NCBI GenBank assembly: GCA_016191815.1
Contig: JACPVI010000061.1
Span: 62,001 to 126,000, forward strand
Source: Myxococcales bacterium
Lineage (GTDB): Bacteria > Myxococcota > Myxococcia > Myxococcales > Myxococcaceae
DNA length: 64,000 bases
Direction: 5' to 3'
Of this stretch, positions 44,919 through 51,985 are shown one piece after another (within the stretch, counting starts at the first letter, position 1; every line of letters starts with the position of its first letter). Made by a program: the position numbers and the translations under genes. Below the pieces are notes generated by a model that worked only from the letters and a program-made list of their open reading frames with translations, had not been told where the DNA came from and searched no databases.

Positions 44919-46012
44919 TGACGCGTGCGCTTTCGCTGGTCTGCGTGGGCTTCGGCGCCGGGGCCCTCATCTTGCCCTGCGGCGGAAAGGTGAACGTGAA
45001 CGTCGCGCCGCCCAGCATGGGAGAGGCCCAAGCCCTGGCCGAGAAGGTCAAGGAGCTGGACGCGAAGAGGAAGAAGTGCGGCGAGCTCAAGCAGAAGAAG
45101 GTCGCCTACGACGAGGAGTACGCCATCGGCGGCGCGGTAGCCCTGGCTTGGGTGGGCAAGGGCGGCGGCCTGTTCGTGGACCTGCCGAAGAATGCCACCG
45201 CGGAGAGCCTGAGGGACGGCCTCAAGGTGCAGGTGCCCTCCGGCGACCGGCGCGAGCTGCACAAGTATGTGAACCAGGTGGGAAAGAACCTGGGCGCGCT
45301 CTCCTCCCGCCCGGCGCTCAAGTGGAGCTTCGGGGTGCTGAGCGACGACAGGGCGATGAACGCCTTCTCCGCTCCCGGCGGCTACGTGCTGGTCACCAGG
45401 GCGGTGCTCCAGAACGTGGAGAACGAGGCGCAGCTCGCCGGCGTCCTGGCGCACGAGATCGGCCACATCACCGAGCGGCACGCCCTCAAGCTGTACTCCG
45501 GCGTGAAGGCGAACCAGTGCGACGCGGCGGTGCTGGCCGAGGCGGGGAAGGCGGTGGCCGGCACGGTGGTGCACATCGACATCCAATCGGTGAACAGCAT
45601 GCTCGGCTCCCCCGCCGGGCTTCTGGACCTCGACGGGCTGGCCCGCCAGGCCGCCGACAAGGCCGGAAAGATGATGGCCGGCTTCACCGACAAGATCATC
45701 GAGGACATCACCTCCAACGGCTTCGCCCACGACGACGAGTACGCGGCGGACCGGGTGGCGATGGAGCTTTTGGTGGCCGCCGGGTACAACCCCGAGGAAT
45801 ACGTGAAGTTCCTCGGGAAGCTGCCCGAGGCCCAAGGCCTCTGGGCGCACCACCCCAAGAACGCCGACCGGCAGAAGGCCTGCAGGCGCTGGAGAGACGG
45901 CGTCAAGCCCTCTTCGGCGGAAGCGGGCTTCTCGCCCTACGCCGACTGGCCGTTCGAGAAGTATCCGGCGGTGGCGTTCAGGGACGAGCTGAAGGCCGTG
46001 AGGAAGAAGTAG
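44915..46012 (+). CDS. M48-family metalloprotease (exported)
   Basis: 365 residues with a signal peptide (ALILPC lipobox-like). The zinc site HEIGHITERH (H180, H184) and the third ligand in DDEYAADR are intact, and the beta-strand motif AFSAPGGYVLVTRAVL marks the M48 peptidase fold. It resembles BepA/LoiP-type periplasmic quality-control proteases. Its ATG overlaps the SH3 gene stop, and the next gene starts 3 bases after its stop. Confidence 0.9.
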   Translation: MMTRALSLVCVGFGAGALILPCGGKVNVNVAPPSMGEAQALAEKVKELDAKRKKCGELKQKKVAYDEEYAIGGAVALAWVGKGGGLFVDLPKNATAESLRDGLKVQVPSGDRRELHKYVNQVGKNLGALSSRPALKWSFGVLSDDRAMNAFSAPGGYVLVTRAVLQNVENEAQLAGVLAHEIGHITERHALKLYSGVKANQCDAAVLAEAGKAVAGTVVHIDIQSVNSMLGSPAGLLDLDGLARQAADKAGKMMAGFTDKIIEDITSNGFAHDDEYAADRVAMELLVAAGYNPEEYVKFLGKLPEAQGLWAHHPKNADRQKACRRWRDGVKPSSAEAGFSPYADWPFEKYPAVAFRDELKAVRKK

Positions 46013-46015
46013 GCC

Positions 46016-47059
46016 ATGCGGGGCGGCAGCGGGTGCTCGCTCCTCCTGCTCGCCGCCCTCGCCGGCTGCGCGCCGAAGAATTGGGCTCCCAAGCCGAAGC
46101 CGCTGCCCGAGCCCTCCGCGGCAGAGCTTCGTTCCGCCTCGGAGAGAATCAACCGCCTTCACCGCGAGCTGGCCCGCTGTGAGTCGCTCCGGCGGCGACC
46201 GATTCCCTTCGAAGAGGAGCGGCTCATCGGCGAGAAGCGGGCCATCGATTGCGCGCGGGAAAACGGCGGCTTCTGGGTGGACGTCCCGGACGGCCTCTCA
46301 CTCCAGGAGTCGATGGCGCTGCCTTCGCCGCCGGACACCGCGGCAAACCGGCTTCAGCGCTACGTCAACCTGGTGGGGATGAACCTGGGCGCCCAGTCGC
46401 CCCGGCCGACGTTGCCCTGGACCTTCGGAGTCCTCAGATCCGACGAGGCTCGCCTCTGCGTCGGCGCGGGAGGCCTGGTCCTTGTCACCGCCGGCCTCTT
46501 GCGGCTGCTCGAGAACGAGGCGGAGCTCGCCGGAGTGTTGGGAAACGGCATCGGGCAGGTCGTGCTCAAGAGCCATCTCGAAGTGGCGTCGAAGACTCGG
46601 GAAGAACGGTGCCGTCTCGAGCTGATGAGCGAGGCGGGCCGCAAGCTGAACCCGGAGGTGACGCTACAGCTCGCCACGCCCCACGACGAGCGGCAGGCAG
46701 AGACGCTTCGCGCGGCACGCAAGATGTCCGACGAGCTGATGCTCCAGGTGGCGGAGCAGTCCATCGCCGAGTCTGTCGCTTCGCAGCTCGACTGGGAGGG
46801 AGCGGATCGCCTCTCGGCCGAGCTGCTCATCTCCGCCGGGTACGACCCCGGCGAGTACCTGAAGCTTCTCGGCCGGCTGCCGGAGGACAAGGGGCCTGGG
46901 ACGGGCATTCCCCCGAACGCGGGCCGGCAGGCGGCGCTCAGCCGATGGCTCGCCGGGCTCCGCCCCTCCGCCGCGGGCTTCAGCCCCTACGCCGACTGGC
47001 CCTTCCGCCGCTACAAGCGGCCACCGCTCGGCGCCGAGCTGGCCGTGCTCCGGCGTTGA
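46016..47059 (+). CDS. catalytically dead M48 paralogue (lipoprotein)
   Basis: 347 residues with a lipobox (LAALAGC) and a clear match to the preceding M48 protease in the same order: YVNLVGMNLGAQS, WTFGVL, LVLVTAGLLR, LENEAELAGVL, SAELLISAGYDPGEYLKLLGRLPED, FSPYADWPF. The zinc motif is lost: HEIGH reads NGIGQ (positions 177-181), and the third glutamate position is Trp. It cannot be a zinc protease. It probably regulates or inhibits its active neighbour or acts as a decoy or sensor (inference). Confidence 0.85.
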   Translation: MRGGSGCSLLLLAALAGCAPKNWAPKPKPLPEPSAAELRSASERINRLHRELARCESLRRRPIPFEEERLIGEKRAIDCARENGGFWVDVPDGLSLQESMALPSPPDTAANRLQRYVNLVGMNLGAQSPRPTLPWTFGVLRSDEARLCVGAGGLVLVTAGLLRLLENEAELAGVLGNGIGQVVLKSHLEVASKTREERCRLELMSEAGRKLNPEVTLQLATPHDERQAETLRAARKMSDELMLQVAEQSIAESVASQLDWEGADRLSAELLISAGYDPGEYLKLLGRLPEDKGPGTGIPPNAGRQAALSRWLAGLRPSAAGFSPYADWPFRRYKRPPLGAELAVLRR

Positions 47060-47079
47060 TTATGCCTTGTCGGCATAAT
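47059..47079. promoter_or_regulatory. 8-base palindrome before the ATPase
   Basis: ATTATGCC-TTGTC-GGCATAAT is a perfect inverted repeat starting at the stop codon of the M48 paralogue, 24 bases upstream of the ATPase remnant start. A related half-site ATAATA lies at 47090-47095. No T-run follows, so an operator is more likely than a terminator. Similar palindromes flank DUF234-type ATPase genes. Confidence 0.55.
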
Positions 47080-47102
47080 GCTCCGAGAACATAATAGCTC
47101 GT

Positions 47103-48310
47103 GTGGAGCTCCCGTTTCTCGACCGCAGGCGGGAAGTCGTCCGGCTGCGGAGGGCCCTCGGCCGGGGCGGACTGCTCTGCCTCTATGGCCGCCGCCGGCT
47201 CGGCAAGTCGAGGCTGATTCGCGAGCTTTTGGCCAATCGCCCGGCGGTCTACTTCGTCGGGGACGACCGGGACGCACCGCTCCAGCGGGAGGCCGTCGCT
47301 CGCCGCTGCAAGGGCTGGTCGACTCTGACCGCCGGCGCGCGCTCCTGCTGTGCGGCTCGTCCCAGCGGACGATGCAGGGCCTGGTCCTGGATGCCACTTC
47401 GCCGCTCTACGGCCGCGCTCAGGAGATCCTGAAGCTCGAGCCTCTCGGGCTCCGCTCGCTGGCTGAAGCCTTCCACGCCGCTCGACCGATGGAGGCGATC
47501 GACCGCTGGGCGGTGTGGGGCGGCGTCCCCCGGTATTGGGAGCTGGCGCTCGACTACCGCACTCAGCGCAGTGCGGTCCGCGCGCTGGTGCTGGACCCGC
47601 AGGGCCCGCTCCATCGCGAGCCGGAGCGGCTCATCCTCGACGAGCTGGAGGCGGCGACTCGCGCGGCGTCCATCCTCTCGCTCATCGGCCAGGGCTGCCA
47701 TCGGCTCGCCGAGATCGGGGCGCGGCTGGGCCAGCCGGCAACGTCGCTGTCGCGGCCGCTGGCGCGGCTGGTGGAGCTCGGGTTCGTGGTGCGCGAGACG
47801 CCGTTCGGCGCGTCGCACCGGGACGTGAAGCGCTCCTTCTATCGCCTCGCCGAGCCGTTGCTTCGGTTCTGCTACACCTTCGTGGAACCCAACCGCTCGC
47901 GGCTCGCCGCCGGCCAGCTCAGCCAAGTCGAGGCCGAGCTGCGCGCGGCTTGGCCGCGCTACCTCGGGGGCATCTGGGAAGACCTCGCGCGCGGGAGCGT
48001 GGCCCAGATGCGCATCGCCGGCGTCCGATTTGGACCTGCCTCGCGCTGGTGGGGGAAGGGCCTCGACGGCTTGGAGCTCGAGCTGGACTTGGTCGCCGAG
48101 CGGGACGGGCGAGTGCTGGTCGGCGAGGTGAAGTCGAAGCTGGGCGCCTCGGAGATCCCCCGCCGGCTGGAGGAGCTCCGGCGGAAGGCCGAGCGATTCC
48201 CGCTTCTCGCCGGCCGGCAGCTCACCTTGAGGCTCTGGGCGCTCGATGGCCCGAACCTGGCGGAGGTGGTGAGCGCTCGAGACGTCCTCGAGTCTGCCGC
48301 GGACCAATGA
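47103..48310 (+). pseudogene. DUF234/archaeal-type AAA ATPase, internally deleted
   Basis: The N-terminus in one frame carries FLDRRREVVRL and the Walker A LYGRRRLGKSRL, ending near DDRDAPLQREAVA. The remainder is in another frame, from LLLCGSSQRTMQGL through SPLYGR, winged-helix (LARLVELGFVVRE), and a C-terminal nuclease-like domain (VLVGEVKSK, an ExK motif). Between them about 80 residues including Walker B are gone, together with the frame change near 47290-47330. The intact family member would be about 460-480 residues. Likely inactive. Confidence 0.65.
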
Positions 48311-48331
48311 GGGCGCGGCCGGCCTCGCTGG

Positions 48332-49336
48332 TCAGCGCACCACCGCCTGGGCCAGCGCGCGGTGCACTTCCTGGAGCGCCTTCCGCGCCTGGAGCAGCTC
48401 CGAGCGCTCCCGGGTGAGGTCCGCGACCTGGCGGGCCAGGGTGTCGCGCTCTCCGCGGAGCGCATCGGCCGAGCGGCGGAGCCCGTCGGCGTCGCGGTGC
48501 GCCTGCTCCAGCTCGGAGGCCAGCCGCTCCTCCTCGGCGAGGCTCTCCGCGAGCGCCTGGTCCCGCTTCCCGATCTCCGCCTTGAGCGCATCCTGCTCCT
48601 TGGCGGCCGCGTCCAGGCTGCGCCGGGACTCCTGGAGCGCCAAGAGGGCCTCGTCCCGCTCACCCTCCAACGACTCCAGCTCCCGCTCCAGCTCCAAGAG
48701 CAGCTTGGCCCTGGCCTCCATCTCCGCGGAGAGCCTTTTGGCCTCGTCCATCCGAAGCCTCGCCTCCTCGGTGGCGCGCTCGGACTGTCGGCGGGCCGAT
48801 TCCAGATCCTGGGTGAGGGAGAGGTTGAGCGCCTTGAGCTTGGAAAGCTCCGCCTGCAAGGAAGAGATGCGCTCCACCGCGAGCACCCCGGCCTCGGCCA
48901 CGGTGGGCGGCAAGGGCTCGGGGCGAGGGTTTTCCTTCACCGCCGCCAGCCGCTCGCGCAGCTTCTCCCTCCGCTCGCGGGCGTCCTGGGCCGGGTCGGC
49001 CAAAGGCGCGGGCGTCTGCACCTCCACCATGGGGGAGGGAGGCTCCGCGGTGGCTCTGGGCGGCCCTTCAAAGAGGGCGCGCTTTACTGCCTCCACCGCC
49101 GGAAGCTTGGGGGAGCGGGAGCGCTCGGCCCGCGCCTTCACCTCGACTGCCAGCACCGCCTCCGGCTCGGGCTGCGGAGCGCGGAGCACCGCCTCCTCCT
49201 TTGGAGCCGGCGGCGCGGCGGAGGCGGGCTCGCTCCCTTGCAGCTCGGCCTGGGCAGAGGCGGCCTCGGGGAAGATCGCCCCGAGCCTCAGGCGGGGCTT
49301 GGCCCGGGAAACGTTCTGGTCGAATGCCTTCTTCAT
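48332..49336 (-). CDS. pomX: PomX: coiled-coil activator of the PomZ ATPase
   Basis: 334 residues. The N-terminus MKKAFDQNVSRAKPRLRLG has Lys13 and Arg15, the two residues reported as essential in Myxococcus xanthus PomX for stimulating PomZ ATPase; this also fixes the start at 49336 (behind GAGGTGCAC). Residues about 25-150 are Ala/Pro/Glu-rich and disordered; from about 155 to the end the chain is one long coiled coil. In M. xanthus PomX scaffolds the nucleoid-bound cluster that positions FtsZ. It ends a pomY-pomZ-pomX operon. Confidence 0.88.
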   Translation of the reverse strand: MKKAFDQNVSRAKPRLRLGAIFPEAASAQAELQGSEPASAAPPAPKEEAVLRAPQPEPEAVLAVEVKARAERSRSPKLPAVEAVKRALFEGPPRATAEPPSPMVEVQTPAPLADPAQDARERREKLRERLAAVKENPRPEPLPPTVAEAGVLAVERISSLQAELSKLKALNLSLTQDLESARRQSERATEEARLRMDEAKRLSAEMEARAKLLLELERELESLEGERDEALLALQESRRSLDAAAKEQDALKAEIGKRDQALAESLAEEERLASELEQAHRDADGLRRSADALRGERDTLARQVADLTRERSELLQARKALQEVHRALAQAVVR

Positions 49337-49357
49337 GTGCACCTCGGTATGCGCGGC

Positions 49358-50308
49358 CTAGCCCGCGCGCATCTTCTGTGCGCCCTCTCGCGCCGAAACC
49401 AGCCGGGAGAGCACCAAGTCGATGAGCGCCTGGACGTCCTGGGCACCCTTGCAGTCGCGGTCGGCCACGAAGACCGGCACCCCCTCGCTGGAGGCCTGAG
49501 CGAACTTGGTGCACTGCCGGACCACCTTGGGCAAGAGGTAATCCGGGTAGTGCTCCTTCAGCGCCTCCAGCGCCTCCTTGGCCAGCTTGAAGGTGGCGTT
49601 GAAGGAGTTCACCACGATGAAGACGTGGTCCAGCACGTGGCCGAGGTCGTCCTCCAAGGACTGCACCGTCTCGAAGAGCAGCTTGAGCCCGTGGAAGGAG
49701 AGGAAGTCGGCCAGCACCGGGACGAGGAGGTCGTCCGAGGCCATCAGGGCGTTCAGGTTCAACAGCCCGAAGGAGGGCGGCGCGTCGAAGACCACCAGGT
49801 CGTACCGGCCCTCCACCTCCCGAAGCGCGTTCTTCAGCTTGAACTCCCTCCCCGCCATCGGCATCAGCGAGAGGTCCATAGTGCTCATCGAGAGATTGGA
49901 GGGGATGAAGTCCAGGTTGGGGAGCGGTGTCTTCTGGATGACCTGGGAGACGGGGACTTTCCGCACCAGCACGTCGAGCAGGGTGCGCTCGAACTCCTCG
50001 CCCTCGTAGCCCAGGCACTTGGTGGCGTGGCCCTGGCTGTCCAGGTCCACCACCAGGACTTGGTAGCCCATCTCCGCCAGCCGGTAGGCATAGGAGGTGG
50101 AGAGGGAAGTCTTCCCGGTGCCGCCCTTGAAGTTGAGGAAGAGCTGCTTTCGGTTTCCCACCGAGGGTGGGTGCTGGGCCAGCTTGTCCCGCAGCTCCCA
50201 CACCTCTTCGGCGGAATAGCTCTGCTTGTCCATCGCCGCGGCGAGGGCCTTGGCCGGCACCTTCAACATCTCGGCGGCCAACCTCGCGCTGTAGACGGGA
50301 GGGTTCAT
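49358..50308 (-). CDS. pomZ: PomZ: ParA/MinD-type ATPase for division-site positioning
   Basis: 316 residues with a deviant Walker A FKGGTGKTSL. Starting from the second of two adjacent ATGs (MNPPVY), Gly62, Lys66 and Asp90 fall at the positions mutated in M. xanthus PomZ studies (G62, K66, D90). VVFDAPPS is the Walker B-like strand. The N-terminal 50 residues resemble the small helical domain of ParA-type proteins. PomZ binds DNA as an ATP dimer and carries the PomX/PomY cluster to midcell. Ribosome site GAGAGGTGA. Confidence 0.9.
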   Translation of the reverse strand: MNPPVYSARLAAEMLKVPAKALAAAMDKQSYSAEEVWELRDKLAQHPPSVGNRKQLFLNFKGGTGKTSLSTSYAYRLAEMGYQVLVVDLDSQGHATKCLGYEGEEFERTLLDVLVRKVPVSQVIQKTPLPNLDFIPSNLSMSTMDLSLMPMAGREFKLKNALREVEGRYDLVVFDAPPSFGLLNLNALMASDDLLVPVLADFLSFHGLKLLFETVQSLEDDLGHVLDHVFIVVNSFNATFKLAKEALEALKEHYPDYLLPKVVRQCTKFAQASSEGVPVFVADRDCKGAQDVQALIDLVLSRLVSAREGAQKMRAG

Positions 50309-50318
50309 CATTCACCTC

Positions 50319-51755
50319 TCAGGCGGCGAAGAGCTTCGCCCCGCGCCGCACCACCTGGCCCCGGGCCAAAAGTAGCTCGCAGGCCTCGCGCACCGCGGCC
50401 GGCTCCACCCCCGCGGCCGCCTCCAGCTCGGGAAAGCTGCGCCCGCGGATGGCGGTGCGGATTTCCACCAGGAGCTTCGCGCACAGCTCCTCGGAGACGA
50501 GCCTCGGCGGGGCCTGGGGCTCGGCGGCGGGTGGGGTGGGCAGCGGCTGCGGCGGCAAGAGCGGCAAGGAGGAGAGCCTCCGCACCTCTCGCCTCCTCTG
50601 GGCTTCGTCCATCTCCACCACCGGCGAGAGGTCCTCCCCCAGCAGCCGGGAGAGGCTCTGTGCCCCCGCCTGGCGCACCCTCTTCTCCGGATCCCTGAGC
50701 GCCGAGAACAGGCACTCCTTCGCCTGCTCCGCGCCGGAGGCCCCCAACACCAGCGCGGCCAGCCGGCGGACCTCCGGGTCCTGGTCGGCGATGGCCTCCG
50801 CTCCCAGCTTGCGCGCCGCCTCTCCGGAGAGGGAGAGCGCCAGCAGCGAAGCCCTCCGCCTCACCGCGCGGTCGGGGTCCTTCATCGCCGCGGCGAGGTG
50901 CGGCCCGGCCCTTTGGGGGTCGATGGCGAGCAGCGCCTTGAGCGCGGCCATCCGCACCCCGGGCAGCCTGGACTGGAGCAGGGGCGCCACCACCGGCGCC
51001 CCTTCCTCCTTGGCGAAGTGGGCGAAGCTCGAGAGCAGGGCCACCTGCACCTGCGGCTCCGCCTCCGCGTGGAGGGCGGTGGCCAAAGCCGGCGCCGCCG
51101 CCGGATGGCCGAGCGCGGTGAGCCGCTCCGCCGCCCGGACGCGCGCGGACGGCTCCAGGGCGGAGAGCTCTCTCACCGAGAAGCCGAACAGCGTCTCCTC
51201 GGTGCGGCCGATGAAACCCTCGCCCCCGGACAGCTCCTCGAGCTGGCGCGCGGAGACGCCGAGCCGGCCCTCGGCCATGAGCCGCTCGGCGTGGTGGGCC
51301 ACCCCCGAGGAGCTGGAAGCCGCGGCCACCGCGAGCGCGGGCGCGTCTTGCTTGGCCGACGCCTGCTCTCGCTTGGCCAAGGCTTCGCTGCGCAGCTCGG
51401 CGATGAAGCGGGCCAGGTCGAACTGCTCCTCTGCGGAGCGCGCCTGGCCGGCGTCGTGGATGCGGGCCGCCTCCAGAAGCTTTCCGATGAGCTCGGCCCG
51501 CTCGGCGCGCAAGGCCTCGTTCATCCGCCTCAGCTCCTCCCGCTCAGCGTGGGCGCGGCCGGAGCGCACCTCCAGCTCCGCCACTTGCCGCCGAAGCTCT
51601 ATCTCCCGCTGCGCCGCCTGGGCCAGCTCGAGCCGCAGCCGCTCGCCCTCCGCCTTCGCCGCGCCGAGGTCGTTGGCGAGCTGCTCCGAGCGCGCCTCGA
51701 AGTACACGATCTTCTCGAGCGCGCTCCTAAGGAGCGCTTCCGGCCGTTCTTCCAT
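50319..51755 (-). CDS. pomY: PomY-like: coiled coil plus HEAT repeats
   Basis: 478 residues. The N-terminus is a coiled coil (about 1-110; EALLRSALEKIVYFEARSEQ, LRRMNEALRAERAEL). HEAT-like repeats follow (about 185-380; VRAAERLTALGHPAAAPALATALH, VRMAALKALLAIDP). PomY in M. xanthus has the same two parts and then a long Pro-rich C-terminus; here only a short Pro-rich linker (LPPQPLPTPPAAEP) leads to a helical, winged-helix-like C-terminal domain. It is therefore shorter than the 682-residue M. xanthus protein. First gene of the operon, divergent from the pseudokinase. Confidence 0.8.
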   Translation of the reverse strand: MEERPEALLRSALEKIVYFEARSEQLANDLGAAKAEGERLRLELAQAAQREIELRRQVAELEVRSGRAHAEREELRRMNEALRAERAELIGKLLEAARIHDAGQARSAEEQFDLARFIAELRSEALAKREQASAKQDAPALAVAAASSSSGVAHHAERLMAEGRLGVSARQLEELSGGEGFIGRTEETLFGFSVRELSALEPSARVRAAERLTALGHPAAAPALATALHAEAEPQVQVALLSSFAHFAKEEGAPVVAPLLQSRLPGVRMAALKALLAIDPQRAGPHLAAAMKDPDRAVRRRASLLALSLSGEAARKLGAEAIADQDPEVRRLAALVLGASGAEQAKECLFSALRDPEKRVRQAGAQSLSRLLGEDLSPVVEMDEAQRRREVRRLSSLPLLPPQPLPTPPAAEPQAPPRLVSEELCAKLLVEIRTAIRGRSFPELEAAAGVEPAAVREACELLLARGQVVRRGAKLFAA

Positions 51756-51985
51756 CAAGGCCTTCGACACCCTCCCGGATTCAGTCGAAGCGTACAGCCC
51801 TGTAGCGGCTTGTCGCCTTTTTGGCCGCCCCACTCTAGTCCCCCCACGGCGTGCCCGTAAACCATCGAAACTTATGGGCTTATCCCTATGCTTTCCGATT
51901 GAGGCCCGGAGACGCTCCGCGGCCGATTTTTCGGCCTCGGCGGCGTTTTGGCGCTCGAGGAGGTAGCCTCGGGGCGGGTGGAGGG
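51756..51985. other. divergent promoter region between pomY and the pseudokinase
   Basis: 230 bases with no coding evidence. It is less GC-rich in places (AAACTTATGGGCTTATCCC) and should hold the promoters of the pom operon and of the pseudokinase. No clear palindrome was seen. Confidence 0.5.

Noticed and set aside
47059-47079. rho-independent terminator after the M48 paralogue
   Set aside because: The stem is perfect but no T-run follows and it is AT-rich at its ends; position and symmetry fit an operator.
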